Assembly (NCBI GenBank): GCA_041320695.1 | Contig: JBGGOQ010000002.1 | Location: 395,618-459,617, forward strand | Direction: 5' to 3' | Source of the DNA: Caldicellulosiruptoraceae bacterium PP1 | GTDB taxonomy: Bacteria; Bacillota; Thermoanaerobacteria; Caldicellulosiruptorales; Caldicellulosiruptoraceae | DNA: 64,000 nt | The notes under the pieces: model-generated | What the model saw: only the letters and a program-made list of their open reading frames with translations | Database searches by the model: none | Told to the model about the DNA's origin: nothing | Made by a program: the position numbers and the translations under genes | Shown here: piece by piece, positions 1-10,144 of the stretch | Layout: every line of letters begins with the position of its first letter | How positions within the stretch are numbered: the stretch's first letter is position 1

Positions 1-150
1 AATTTTAAAGCAGTACAAAAACTAAATAGGCAGATAATTTCGAACAATGCAAAATTTTCATTAAGGAATTTTTCAACAGTAAGTTTAATTAAAAAAGGAT
101 GCTCAAATCTATTAAACAAAAAAACAATAAAAAGCGAGGGAGGGATATAA
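1..150 (+). CDS. Possible 3' end of an upstream gene, partial
   Basis: One frame is open from the first base to a TAA at 148-150, giving about 49 residues. It ends one base before the amtB start codon, and the amtB ribosome binding site lies inside its last codons. The stretch shows no terminator or clear promoter, which fits an upstream gene co-transcribed with amtB. I recognise no family in the residues, and an open frame of this length could arise by chance. The sequence to the left of the window would settle it. Confidence 0.3.
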   Translation, partial: NFKAVQKLNRQIISNNAKFSLRNFSTVSLIKKGCSNLLNKKTIKSEGGI

Positions 151-151
151 A

Positions 152-1756
152 ATGAAAAATATAAGTAAATTAATAATATTATTACTATTAGTTATCATAC
201 TTGTAAGTAGTTTCTGTATATTTGTATATGCTGATAATAAGTCAGTTGGTGACCCATCAGGTTCAAATACAGGAACAATTACAGATATACCATCAGCAAA
301 GGTTGGGCAGCCAACATTAGATGAGGTTGCGACACAGGTAGCAAAGAATAAATTGGGAATAAACTATGTTTGGGTATTATTAACAGGAATGCTTATATTC
401 TTTTTCCAAGCAGGATTTGCATTAGTTGAAACTGGTTTTACAAGAGCAAAGAATGCAATGCATACTATGGCAATGAATCTTATGGTTTTCTTAGTAGGTG
501 CAGTTGGATATTACTTAGTTGGCTTTGCACTTCAGTTTGGTGGAGTTGGAGGGTGGTCAACACTAGGTTCAGGTCCATCTGTTTTAAATGGTGAATTTAG
601 TATTGGAAAGTTTGGACTGTTTGGTACAAAAGGTTTCATGCTAACTTCAGGTGGTGCTTATGATGTAGGTGTATTTGCATTATTTTTCTTCCAAATGGTA
701 TTTATGGATACTACATGTACAATTCCAACAGGTTCTATGGCAGAAAGAGTTAAGTTCTCAGCAATTGTTATAAATTCATTCTTTGTTTCTATGATTTATT
801 ATCCACTATTTGGTAATTGGATGTGGGGTGGCGGCTGGTTATCACAGCTTGGCAAAAATTTTGGATTAGGTCATGGTGCAGTTGATTTTGCCGGTTCATC
901 TGTTGTTCATGCTATGGGTGGAATGATGGCATTAGCAGGTGCTATTGTTATTGGTCCAAGAATTGGGAAATTTAAAAAGGATGGAACACCAGTAGCTATG
1001 CCAGGACATGATATACCAATGGCAGTATTAGGAACTATTATTTTATTCTTTGGTTGGTTTGCATTTAATGCAGGTAGTACAATGAATGGAACAGATTTTA
1101 GATTAGCAGTTGTTGCTACAAATACAATGATTGCTGGAGCGGTAGGCGGGCTTGTTGCAATGTTTTATATGTGGGCAAAATACGGTAAACCAGATCCATC
1201 AATGACGTGCAATGGTGCATTAGCGGGGCTTGTTGCTATAACAGCACCATGTGCTTTTGTCAATAGTATTGCTGCTTTCTTTATTGGAGCTATTGCTGGT
1301 ATTTTAGTTTGTATATCAGTTTATGTTGTTGAACATAAATTTAAAATTGATGATCCAGTTGGTGCTGTTTCAGTTCATGCAGTAAATGGTGTTTGGGGAA
1401 TTATTTCACTTGGTTTATTTGCTGATGGAACATATGGAGATGGCTTAAATGGTGTAGCTGGTGGAGTAAAAGGTCTATTATATGGTGATGCTGGACAATT
1501 AGTAGCACAACTAATAAACGTTGCTGTATTAATTGTTTGGGGATTTGGTTTATCATATGTATTTTATAAAGTTCTTGATAAAGTATGGGGGCTTAGAGTA
1601 TCAGCTAATGATGAATTGGCTGGATTAGATTTACCAGAAATGGGTTGTCTAGCATATCCAGATTTTGTATTATCAAAACCAGAGAATGATATTACAAAAA
1701 TAACTAGTAATGTTGATAACTCATCATCAGGCTACAAAAAGCTTGTTACTCAATAG
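152..1756 (+). CDS. amtB: Ammonium transporter, Amt family
   Basis: The 534-residue protein is an integral membrane channel that brings ammonium or ammonia into the cell. An N-terminal hydrophobic segment (residues 8-27) looks like a signal peptide, as in long bacterial Amt proteins, and about eleven membrane spans follow. The FMDTTCTIPTGSMAERV block, the first pore histidine in SSVVHAMGG and the second in VSVHAVNGVWG are the family hallmarks. The start has a strong GGAGGG site. The gene sits directly before nifH, the usual link between nitrogen supply and nitrogen fixation. Amt channels are commonly gated by PII proteins, and the PII-like NifI pair is encoded just downstream, but a direct link between them is only inference. 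A stem-loop separates this gene from nifH. Confidence 0.95.
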   Translation: MKNISKLIILLLLVIILVSSFCIFVYADNKSVGDPSGSNTGTITDIPSAKVGQPTLDEVATQVAKNKLGINYVWVLLTGMLIFFFQAGFALVETGFTRAKNAMHTMAMNLMVFLVGAVGYYLVGFALQFGGVGGWSTLGSGPSVLNGEFSIGKFGLFGTKGFMLTSGGAYDVGVFALFFFQMVFMDTTCTIPTGSMAERVKFSAIVINSFFVSMIYYPLFGNWMWGGGWLSQLGKNFGLGHGAVDFAGSSVVHAMGGMMALAGAIVIGPRIGKFKKDGTPVAMPGHDIPMAVLGTIILFFGWFAFNAGSTMNGTDFRLAVVATNTMIAGAVGGLVAMFYMWAKYGKPDPSMTCNGALAGLVAITAPCAFVNSIAAFFIGAIAGILVCISVYVVEHKFKIDDPVGAVSVHAVNGVWGIISLGLFADGTYGDGLNGVAGGVKGLLYGDAGQLVAQLINVAVLIVWGFGLSYVFYKVLDKVWGLRVSANDELAGLDLPEMGCLAYPDFVLSKPENDITKITSNVDNSSSGYKKLVTQ

Positions 1757-1769
1757 AAACAATGAGATA

Positions 1770-1796
1770 AAGGGAGTTAGCGACACTAACTCCCTT
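1770..1796 (+). terminator. Stem-loop between amtB and nifH
   Basis: The arms AAGGGAGTTAG (1770-1780) and CTAACTCCCTT (1786-1796) pair perfectly around a 5-base loop. The following bases are TATATA rather than a clean T run. It may therefore be a partial terminator, or a processing and stabilising stem at the 5' side of the nifH message. Either would let amtB and nifH differ in mRNA level. Confidence 0.6.
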
Positions 1797-1804
1797 ATAT
1801 ATAA

Positions 1805-2656
<852 letters not shown>

Positions 2657-2673
2657 AAAGGGGGATTATTGTT

Positions 2674-3000
2674 ATGTTGATGATAAGAGCAATTGTTAGA
2701 CCAGAAAAGGTTGATGTAATACTAAGTGAGCTTTCCGAAGCAGGTTTTCCAGCTGTTACAAAGATTGATGTTATGGGAAGAGGAAAACAGCGTGGTGTAA
2801 AGGTTGGAGATGTTTTCTATGATGAGATTCCTAAAGTAATGCTTATGATTGTTATCGAAGACAAAGATAAAGAGGATTTAGTAAATATTATTATAAAGAA
2901 TGCTAAAACAGGTCAAAAAGGTGCTTTTGGTGATGGAAAGATTTTTATTAGTCCAGTTGAGGAAGTCTATACTATAAGTACTGGTGAAAAGGTACTATAA
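2674..3000 (+). CDS. nifI1: PII-family nitrogenase regulator NifI1
   Basis: The 108-residue protein belongs to the GlnB/PII superfamily and has the NifI1 form, beginning MLMIRAIVRPEK and carrying the FGDGKIFISPVEEVY ligand-binding tail. In methanogens NifI1 and NifI2 form a complex that blocks the MoFe protein until 2-oxoglutarate rises, so they switch off nitrogenase when ammonium is available. The gene lies 17 bases after nifH with a GGGGG site at 2660-2664. Its location between nifH and nifD is diagnostic of this subgroup and separates it from housekeeping glnB. The T-loop tyrosine of classical PII proteins is not evident. Confidence 0.93.
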   Translation: MLMIRAIVRPEKVDVILSELSEAGFPAVTKIDVMGRGKQRGVKVGDVFYDEIPKVMLMIVIEDKDKEDLVNIIIKNAKTGQKGAFGDGKIFISPVEEVYTISTGEKVL

Positions 3001-3016
3001 AAAGAGGTGTTTTTAT

Positions 3017-3397
3017 ATGAAAGAGGTTATGGCAATTATCCGTATGAATAAAATTAATGAAACAAAAGAGGCTTTACTAAAAGAAGGCTTTCCATCCCTT
3101 CATTGTATAAAGGTTTTAGGTAGAGGGAAGAAAAAGGTAAACTTTGTTGCAGTTGATAATATTCAATTTGGTGAAATAAAAGATGTAAAAATGGCTGAAT
3201 CTATAACAGAAGAACATAGACTTATTCCTAAAAGACTTATTTCTCTTATTGTTAAAGATTCCGATGCTGAAAATGTTATAAAAACAGTATTAGCTATAAA
3301 CAGTAAAGGTAATCCTGGAGATGGAAAGATATTTGTAATGCCAGTTTGTGATGCATTTAGAGTAAGAACAAATGAAAAAGGCGAAGAGGCATTATAA
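3017..3397 (+). CDS. nifI2: PII-family nitrogenase regulator NifI2
   Basis: This 126-residue partner of NifI1 is longer through an extended T-loop region (about residues 40-80), as usual for NifI2. It ends with the NPGDGKIFVMPVCDAFRVRT block. The start is ATG 3017, eight bases after GAGGTG; an upstream in-frame start at 2984 would overlap nifI1 and has no ribosome binding site. Together with NifI1 it is expected to bind NifDK and inhibit it under ammonium-replete conditions. It is followed after 30 bases by nifD. Confidence 0.93.
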   Translation: MKEVMAIIRMNKINETKEALLKEGFPSLHCIKVLGRGKKKVNFVAVDNIQFGEIKDVKMAESITEEHRLIPKRLISLIVKDSDAENVIKTVLAINSKGNPGDGKIFVMPVCDAFRVRTNEKGEEAL

Positions 3398-3427
3398 ATT
3401 AAGTTATTTTGAAGGGTGTGATGATAG

Positions 3428-5035
3428 ATGAGACAACGAGTTGAAAAAATTCTCGAAAAGTATCCAGCAGCTGTTTATAGAAATAGGAAACAACATATTC
3501 TAGTTAAAACTCCTGAGACTGAGGATTTGACTATACAAGCTAATACAAGAACAGTTCCTGGAATTATTACAAACAGAGGATGTTGCTATGCTGGATGTAA
3601 AGGTGTTGTTTTAGGACCATTAAGAGATGTTGTTCATATAGTACATGGTCCAATTGGTTGTTCGTATTATACATGGGGGGTCAGAAGGCATAAAGGTGTT
3701 ATAAAAGAAGGTGAGCAAAATTTATTGAGTTATTGTTTTTCAACAGATATGCAAGAAGGGGACATTGTTTTTGGTGGTGTAAATAAACTAAGGCAAGCTG
3801 TAAAAGAGGCTTATGAGATTTTTAAGCCAGAGGCAATAACAATATGTGCTACATGTCCTATAGGGCTAATTGGTGATGATATAGATGCAGTTGCAAAAGA
3901 GGCACAAAAGCTTTACAACATACCTGTTCTTGCTTTTCATTGCGAAGGTTATAAGGGTGTTAGCCAATCAGCAGGACACCATATTGCAAACAATGGACTT
4001 ATGAAAAATGTAATTGGAACTGCTGAAAGGGAAGCAAGCAAATATTCCATCAATATCTTAGGAGAATACAATATTGGTGGTGATGCTTGGGAAGTTGAAA
4101 GGGTTCTTTACAAAATAGGCTATGAGATTGTATCGATGATGACAGGCAACGGTACATTTAAAGACTTAAAATCAGCTCACAAAGCTAATTTAAATCTTGT
4201 TCAATGCCACCGTTCAATAAACTATATTGCTGATATGTTGAAAAAGAAATATGGTACTGATTGGCTCAAAATTAACTTTATTGGGGTTCAAAGCACAGTC
4301 AAGAGCCTTAGAGATATGGCTAAGTATTTTGGTGATGAGGAGCTTATAAAAAGAACAGAAGAGGTTATCGAAGAAGAGCTTTCATATGTTTTACCTATAC
4401 TTGAAGAGTATAAAAAGAAACTCAAGGGTAAAACTGCAATGCTATTTGTTGGCGGCTCAAGAGCCCATCATTATCAAAACCTATTTAAAGATATAGGTAT
4501 GGAAACAGTTTTAGCAGGATATGAATTTGCACATAGAGATGATTATGAAGGAAGAGAAGTCTTACCGTTTATAAAAGAGGATGCTGACAGTAAGAATATC
4601 GAAGAGCTGCAAGTTGAACCAGATCCAAAACACTATAGATTATTCTTATCCAAAGAGAAATTTGAAGAGTTAAAAAATGAAATACCAATAAACTATTATG
4701 CTGGTATGATAAAAGAAATGAAAGATGGAAGCATTATTGTAGATGACCTCAATCATTATGAAACAGAAGAGTTTATAAAGTTATTAAAGCCTGATATATT
4801 CTGCTCAGGTATTAAAGATAAATATATTGCTCATAAGATGGGAGTATTTTCTAAACAACTTCACTCTTATGACTATGGTGGGCCTTATGCAGGATTTAGA
4901 GGTGCAATAAACTTTGCAAAAGATGTAGCAAATGGTATATTAGCTCCTGCTTGGAAGCTTGTAACTCCACCGTGGAAAAATGAACCTATATTAGAAGGTC
5001 AGTATACCTGGCTTTTTGAGGAGGAGGATAAATAA
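3428..5035 (+). CDS. nifD: Nitrogenase MoFe protein alpha chain
   Basis: The 535-residue subunit carries FeMo-cofactor and half of the P-cluster. Cysteines near residues 57, 78 and 142 (contexts CCYAGC, GPIGCSYYT and CATCPIG) match the P-cluster ligands. The cofactor ligands are the Cys in NLVQCHRS (about 258) and the His in SKQLHSYDYGGP. The length and the extra charged segment at about residues 375-430 match the clostridial NifD type rather than the shorter Azotobacter type. The stop codon overlaps the nifK start by one base (TAATG), so the two subunits are translationally coupled. The KGVVLG and GDDIDAV regions rule out NifE. Confidence 0.97.
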   Translation: MRQRVEKILEKYPAAVYRNRKQHILVKTPETEDLTIQANTRTVPGIITNRGCCYAGCKGVVLGPLRDVVHIVHGPIGCSYYTWGVRRHKGVIKEGEQNLLSYCFSTDMQEGDIVFGGVNKLRQAVKEAYEIFKPEAITICATCPIGLIGDDIDAVAKEAQKLYNIPVLAFHCEGYKGVSQSAGHHIANNGLMKNVIGTAEREASKYSINILGEYNIGGDAWEVERVLYKIGYEIVSMMTGNGTFKDLKSAHKANLNLVQCHRSINYIADMLKKKYGTDWLKINFIGVQSTVKSLRDMAKYFGDEELIKRTEEVIEEELSYVLPILEEYKKKLKGKTAMLFVGGSRAHHYQNLFKDIGMETVLAGYEFAHRDDYEGREVLPFIKEDADSKNIEELQVEPDPKHYRLFLSKEKFEELKNEIPINYYAGMIKEMKDGSIIVDDLNHYETEEFIKLLKPDIFCSGIKDKYIAHKMGVFSKQLHSYDYGGPYAGFRGAINFAKDVANGILAPAWKLVTPPWKNEPILEGQYTWLFEEEDK

Positions 5036-6396
5036 TGTGGGATTATACACCAAAAGAAATGATTGAAAGAAAATCACTTGTAATAAACCCAGCTAAAACT
5101 TGCCAACCAATTGGGGCTATGTATGCAGCTTTGGGCATTCATAAGTGTTTACCCCATAGTCACGGTTCTCAAGGCTGTTGTTCATATCACAGAATGCATC
5201 TAACACGACATTTTAGAGATCCAATAATGGCATCAACTAGTTCTTTTACAGAAGGTGCAAGTGTTTTTGGTGGAGCATCTAATTTAAAATCAGCTATAAA
5301 AAACATTTTTACAGTTTACGATCCTGATGTTATAGCAATTCATACAACCTGCCTCTCAGAAACTATAGGTGATGATATACCAACAATTATTTCGCAATGC
5401 GAAATACCCGAAGGAAAATATGTAATACATGCAAATACACCAAGTTATGTAGGCTCTCATATTACAGGTTTTTCAAATATGGTAACAAGTATGGTTAAGT
5501 ATTTTTCAAAAAAATTAGGCTATGACAATGGAAATGTAAATATAATCCCTGGCTTTGTTAATCCATCTGATATGAGAGAATTAAAAAGAATAATGGACTT
5601 AATGGGAGTAAAATGCATTATGTTTCCAGATACAAGCGGTAACTTAGATTCACCTCTTACTGGTAAGTATGAAATGTTTCCAAAAGGTGGAACACAGATT
5701 CCAGATTTAATTGATACAGGAAACTCAATGGCTACAATTGCACTTGGTAAATTTGCTTCAGAGGCTGCTTCAATTGAACTTGAAAGAAAATGTAAAGTTC
5801 CAGCATATACACTTAAAATGCCTTTAGGATTAAAAGCTACAGATGAGTTTATTATGCTTTTATCAAAACTTACTGGTAATACTATTCCTTATGAATTAGA
5901 GGAAGAAAGAGGACAGTTAGTTGATATAATGGTTGACTGCAATCATCATTATCACGGCAAAACTGTAGCTATTTTTGGTGACCCTGATATAGTTATTGCA
6001 CTAACAGAGTTTGTTTTATCACTTGGTATGATTCCAAAATATGTACTCACTGGAACACCTGGAGAAGCATTTGAAAGTCAAATAAAAGAAATGCTTTTTG
6101 AAGCTGAGGTAGATGGAAAGGTTAAAAGTTATGGAGATTTATTTACACTCCAACAATGGATAAAGAATGAAAAGGTTGACCTTATTATAGGTAATTCGTA
6201 TGGTAAATACCTATCAAGAGCAGAAGATATACCATTAGTAAGAATTGGCTTCCCAATTTTAGATAGACCAGTGCAAACATACCTACCAATTGTAGGTTAT
6301 AAAGGTGCTATGAGAGTAATAGAAATGATTACAAATGCTTTACTTGATAGAAAAGATAGAGATGATTTAGATCAAGATTTTGAACTGGTTTTATAA
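5035..6396 (+). CDS. nifK: Nitrogenase MoFe protein beta chain
   Basis: The 453-residue beta subunit completes the P-cluster and the NifD2K2 tetramer. P-cluster ligand contexts are KTCQPIGAMYAAL, SQGCCSYHRMH and HTTCLSETIGDD. It lacks the roughly 50-residue N-terminal extension of proteobacterial NifK, as in Clostridium pasteurianum. ATG 5035 shares a base with the nifD stop, and GAGGAGG lies just upstream. The gene ends before a structured intergenic element, so expression may step down between the structural genes nifHDK and the assembly genes that follow. Confidence 0.97.
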   Translation: MWDYTPKEMIERKSLVINPAKTCQPIGAMYAALGIHKCLPHSHGSQGCCSYHRMHLTRHFRDPIMASTSSFTEGASVFGGASNLKSAIKNIFTVYDPDVIAIHTTCLSETIGDDIPTIISQCEIPEGKYVIHANTPSYVGSHITGFSNMVTSMVKYFSKKLGYDNGNVNIIPGFVNPSDMRELKRIMDLMGVKCIMFPDTSGNLDSPLTGKYEMFPKGGTQIPDLIDTGNSMATIALGKFASEAASIELERKCKVPAYTLKMPLGLKATDEFIMLLSKLTGNTIPYELEEERGQLVDIMVDCNHHYHGKTVAIFGDPDIVIALTEFVLSLGMIPKYVLTGTPGEAFESQIKEMLFEAEVDGKVKSYGDLFTLQQWIKNEKVDLIIGNSYGKYLSRAEDIPLVRIGFPILDRPVQTYLPIVGYKGAMRVIEMITNALLDRKDRDDLDQDFELVL

Positions 6397-6406
6397 AAGT
6401 TTTTAA

Positions 6407-6482
6407 GGGCGGCTATAAATTATAAACACCCCCAACTGAAGATATAGAGTTGCTTATAATACATTTTATTTTTAAGCCGCCC
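6407..6482 (+). other. Three-tiered RNA hairpin between nifK and nifE
   Basis: The sequence folds into one long hairpin of three stacked helices. GGGCGGCT (6407-6414) pairs with AGCCGCCC (6475-6482), ATTATAA (6419-6425) with TTATAAT (6454-6460), and CAACT (6433-6437) with AGTTG (6448-6452). A C-rich asymmetric bulge (6426-6432) and a 10-base purine-rich loop remain unpaired. There is no T run after it, so a simple terminator is unlikely. The G+C content of the outer helix stands out from its surroundings. It probably protects the 3' end of the nifHDK message or lowers read-through into nifE. I do not recognise a named riboswitch. Confidence 0.6.
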
Positions 6483-6517
6483 CTCTTTGACCAAATAAAA
6501 TATGTGTGGTGATTAAT

Positions 6518-7849
6518 ATGAATTATAGCATATTAGAAGAAAGAAAAAAATCTATTATTTTCAAAAATGATAATGCTTATTTAGATTGCGATAAAGATAG
6601 TATTGCTGGTTCAATAAGCCAAAGAGCATGTGTTTATAGCGGTGCGAGGGTTGTTTTAAATCCAATTACTGATGCTTACCATATTATTCATGGACCTATA
6701 GGCTGTGCAGCTTATACATGGGATATACGTGGAAGCTTATCAAGTGGTTCTGAAAACTATAGAAACAGCTTTTGTACTGACCTTAAGGAAGAAGAGATAA
6801 TATTTGGCGGTGAAACAAAATTAAAAAATGCTATACAAGAAGTAGTAAATAGATTTAATGCAAAAGTAATATTTGTCTATTCAACATGTATTGCTGGAAT
6901 TATTGGTGATGATGTTAAATCTGTTTGCAAGGATGCAGAGAAAAAGTTCGGAATTCGAGCAATACCTGTAAATTCAAGTGGATTTCTTGGAACAAAATCA
7001 AAAGGATACAAGGCAGCTTGTGAAGCCATTTTAAAGCTTATGAACAATAAAGTAGAAAAAACAAAAGAACCAAGCGTTAATGTTATTGGGGATTTTAATC
7101 TTGCAGGTGAAACGTGGATAATAAAAAGCTATCTTGAAACTGTTGGACTAAAAGTAAAATCTACACTAACTGGTGATTCAAATTGTGAGCTAATCAAATC
7201 AGCTCCTAATGCTTGGCTTAATGCTGTACAATGTGCAGGGTCAATGACTCATTTGGCTAAGAGGATGAATGAAATATATGGTATACCATTTGTTAAAATA
7301 AGCTTTGTTGGAATTGATGATACAAAGGATTCATTATTTAAAATTGCAGATTTTTTTGGTGATAGTGATATACTTTTAAAAACAAAAAAATTAATTGAAA
7401 TAGAAGAGATAAAAATAAAAGATGATATTTACCATTTTAGAGATAAATTAAAAGGTAAAAAAGCAGCAATTTATGTTGGTGGTGGCTTTAAAGCCATTTC
7501 GTTAATAAAACAGTTTGATGAACTTGGTATGAAAACAGTTTTAGTTGGAACACAGACTGGGAAAAAAGAAGAATATGAGATTATTAAGAGTATTGCACCA
7601 GATGATGCTGTTATTTTGGATGATGCTAATCCAGCAGAACTTGAACTTTTTCTAACTGAAAACTCTGTTGATGTACTTGTTGGTGGTGTGAAAGAAAGAC
7701 CTCTATCTTATAAGCTTGGAATTGCTTTTTGTGATCATAACCACGAAAGAAAACACCCATTATGCGGTTTTGTTGGTGCAGTTAATTTTGCTAAAGAGGT
7801 ATATGAATCAATAGAAAGCCCAATATGGAGAATTGTTAAGGAAATATAG
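6518..7849 (+). CDS. nifE: FeMo-cofactor scaffold protein NifE
   Basis: The 443-residue NifE pairs with NifN to form the scaffold on which FeMo-cofactor matures before transfer to NifDK. It is related to NifD and keeps the cysteines in SQRACVYSGAR, HGPIGCAAYTW and YSTCIAGIIGDD. It lacks the NifD cofactor-histidine context and the clostridial NifD insertion. The start is ATG 6518 after a GGTGA site; GTG codons at 6506 and 6509 are in frame but poorly placed. nifN-B follows after 21 bases, as expected for partners. Confidence 0.95.
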   Translation: MNYSILEERKKSIIFKNDNAYLDCDKDSIAGSISQRACVYSGARVVLNPITDAYHIIHGPIGCAAYTWDIRGSLSSGSENYRNSFCTDLKEEEIIFGGETKLKNAIQEVVNRFNAKVIFVYSTCIAGIIGDDVKSVCKDAEKKFGIRAIPVNSSGFLGTKSKGYKAACEAILKLMNNKVEKTKEPSVNVIGDFNLAGETWIIKSYLETVGLKVKSTLTGDSNCELIKSAPNAWLNAVQCAGSMTHLAKRMNEIYGIPFVKISFVGIDDTKDSLFKIADFFGDSDILLKTKKLIEIEEIKIKDDIYHFRDKLKGKKAAIYVGGGFKAISLIKQFDELGMKTVLVGTQTGKKEEYEIIKSIAPDDAVILDDANPAELELFLTENSVDVLVGGVKERPLSYKLGIAFCDHNHERKHPLCGFVGAVNFAKEVYESIESPIWRIVKEI

Positions 7850-7870
7850 AAAAATAAGGATGTGAAAGAT

Positions 7871-10144
7871 ATGCATAATAAGGAACTATTAAATTTAGAT
7901 ATAAATCCATGTAAGATGTGTATGCCAATTGGTGCTTCAATAGCTTTTAAGGGAATTGAAAAAAGTATGATGATATTACATGGTTCACAAGGATGTAGCA
8001 CATATATAAGAAGGCACATGGCTACCCATTATAACGAACCAATTGATATAGCATCATCTTCAATTACTGAAATAAAGGCAATTTATGGTGGCGAAGAAAA
8101 TTTAAAAAAGGCAATAAGCAATGTTATTAAGGTGTATAACCCTAAAGTCATTGGTATTATGACAACCTGCTTGGCTGAAACAATTGGTGAGGATATAAAA
8201 AAGATTGCAAAGGAATATTCTATTGAAAACAAAATAGAGGATATTAAGTTGGTACCAATAAGCTCTAAAGGTTTTCTTGGTACAGAATTTGAAGGCTATT
8301 TTTTAGCATTATTAAGCTTATTGGAGACAATATTAGATAACCAAAATAAACAGCAAAAGAATAATGCTATAAATGTTATTGTTCCAAATATGAGTCCAGC
8401 AGATTTAAGAAATATCAAATCAATACTTGATAGTTTTGAAATTGATTATATCTTATTTCCTGATTATTCAGAAACGCTTGATGCTCCATTTTCAAAACGG
8501 TATAAAAAGATATCAGATGGTGGCATATCAATTGATGAAATAAAAAGGATGACTGGTGCACTAGCTACGATTGAATTAAGTCTTACAGTACCAGATAGAT
8601 TTTCTCCCGGGAAATATCTTGAGGATATATTCTCTGTTCCGCTATATAGAATTCCAATTCCTATTGGGATTAAAAATACAGACAGATTTTTAAGACTTAT
8701 TGAAAATATCACAAATAAGAAGATTCCAGAAAAGCTTAATATAGAAAGAGGAAGACTTATTGATGCAATGATTGATGCACATAAAATAAATGCAGAAGGA
8801 AAGACAGCTATTTATGGTGAACCTGAAATTGTTTATTCTCTTGTTTCTTTTTGTGAAGAAAATGGTATAAAGCCACTCTTAGCATTTACAGGTGCTCAAA
8901 ATGAAACAATGAGAAGTTTAATCCAAAGTATTTCAGAAAACTGTATTGCTTTAGATAATATTGATTTTCACGAGGCTGAAAAGTTTATTGAACAACTTAA
9001 TATAAATATATTAATTGGTAACTCAAATGGAAGGCTAATAAATGAAAAAAAAGGCATCCCAATTGTTAGAATAGGATTTCCGATACATGATAGGCTTGGT
9101 GCTCAAAGACTTGTATATACGGGTTATAATGGGACAATGAATCTATTGGATGATGTATCAAATACACTTATTGAGCAAAAACATAGCAGTTATAGAAGCA
9201 GAATATATTCTGAATTCTACAATAAACCAATTGATATAAAGATAGATGAAAATAAAGATAATAATAAAGATATCCATCCATGCTTTTCAGAAAAGGCATT
9301 AAAAAATGCAAGGATACATTTACCTGTTGTTGGTAGTTGCAATATACAGTGCAATTACTGTAATAGAAGGTATGATTGTGTTAATGAAAATCGACCAGGT
9401 GTAACAACTGAGCTCATAACACCAAAGGAAGCACTACAAAGGTACAAAAAAGCCAAAAAGGAGATTGAAAATCTGAGTGTTGTTGGTATTGCAGGACCAG
9501 GAGATGCTCTTTCTGATTTTGAAAAAACAAAAGAAACAATTCTATTGATTAAAGATTATGACCCTGATGTAACAATTTGTCTTTCAACTAATGGATTGAT
9601 GCTTCCTTACTACATTGATGAACTAAAAAATATAGGTGTATCACATTTAACAGTAACTATAAATACTATAAACCCATATATTGGTAAGGATATTTATAAG
9701 TATGTAAACTATTTTGAAAGTCAATATAAAGGAATCATTGGTTCTAAGATACTGATTAATAATCAACTTGAAGGAATAAAACATTTAAAAGAGAAGGGCA
9801 TAAAGTTTAAAATTAATACTGTTGTAATAAATGGTATTAACACAAATTGCATTGAAGATATTGCAAAACTTGCTAAGGAAAATGGGGCTGAGTTATTGAA
9901 TCTTATGCCACTGATACCGGTTAAGGGTACACTTTTTGAAAATTTAACTCCAATTAGTAAACAAGAACTAAATGAATTAAGAAAAAAGTATTCTGACATA
10001 ATAAAGCAAATGTATCATTGCAAGCAGTGTAGAGCAGATGCTGTAGGCTTACTTATAGAGGAGGAAGGCATTAATGAAAAGAAAATTAATAATAGTAGCA
10101 TTAATTGTACTTGTAGCAATGGTTGTAGAAATGCTTATGGTTAA
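7871..10144 (+). CDS. nifN-B: NifN-NifB fusion for FeMo-cofactor assembly
   Basis: The 757-residue protein joins NifN (residues 1 to about 440, with PCKMCMPIGA, SQGCSTYIRRH and TTCLAETIGED) to NifB (from about 475). The NifB half is a radical SAM enzyme whose CX3CX2C cluster motif is Cys490, Cys494 and Cys497. It makes the NifB-co precursor from iron-sulfur clusters and S-adenosylmethionine. The fusion would deliver NifB-co directly to its scaffold and is known from Clostridium pasteurianum. The NifX-like domain of some NifB proteins is absent. The usual NifB ending, CRADAVGLL, occurs about 30 residues before the stop. The remaining tail overlaps modA by 71 bases in another frame. The start is ATG 7871 after GGATGTG. 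Confidence 0.95.
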   Translation: MHNKELLNLDINPCKMCMPIGASIAFKGIEKSMMILHGSQGCSTYIRRHMATHYNEPIDIASSSITEIKAIYGGEENLKKAISNVIKVYNPKVIGIMTTCLAETIGEDIKKIAKEYSIENKIEDIKLVPISSKGFLGTEFEGYFLALLSLLETILDNQNKQQKNNAINVIVPNMSPADLRNIKSILDSFEIDYILFPDYSETLDAPFSKRYKKISDGGISIDEIKRMTGALATIELSLTVPDRFSPGKYLEDIFSVPLYRIPIPIGIKNTDRFLRLIENITNKKIPEKLNIERGRLIDAMIDAHKINAEGKTAIYGEPEIVYSLVSFCEENGIKPLLAFTGAQNETMRSLIQSISENCIALDNIDFHEAEKFIEQLNINILIGNSNGRLINEKKGIPIVRIGFPIHDRLGAQRLVYTGYNGTMNLLDDVSNTLIEQKHSSYRSRIYSEFYNKPIDIKIDENKDNNKDIHPCFSEKALKNARIHLPVVGSCNIQCNYCNRRYDCVNENRPGVTTELITPKEALQRYKKAKKEIENLSVVGIAGPGDALSDFEKTKETILLIKDYDPDVTICLSTNGLMLPYYIDELKNIGVSHLTVTINTINPYIGKDIYKYVNYFESQYKGIIGSKILINNQLEGIKHLKEKGIKFKINTVVINGINTNCIEDIAKLAKENGAELLNLMPLIPVKGTLFENLTPISKQELNELRKKYSDIIKQMYHCKQCRADAVGLLIEEEGINEKKINNSSINCTCSNGCRNAYG

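Noticed and set aside
6407-6482. Intrinsic terminator ending the nifHDK transcript
   Set aside because: The stem is strong, but CTCTTTGACC follows instead of a T run and the loop is structured, so I describe it as an RNA element rather than a terminator.
7735-8019. Minus-strand open frame across the nifE/nifN-B junction
   Set aside because: It lies antisense to two conserved nif genes, has no ribosome binding site and no family features.
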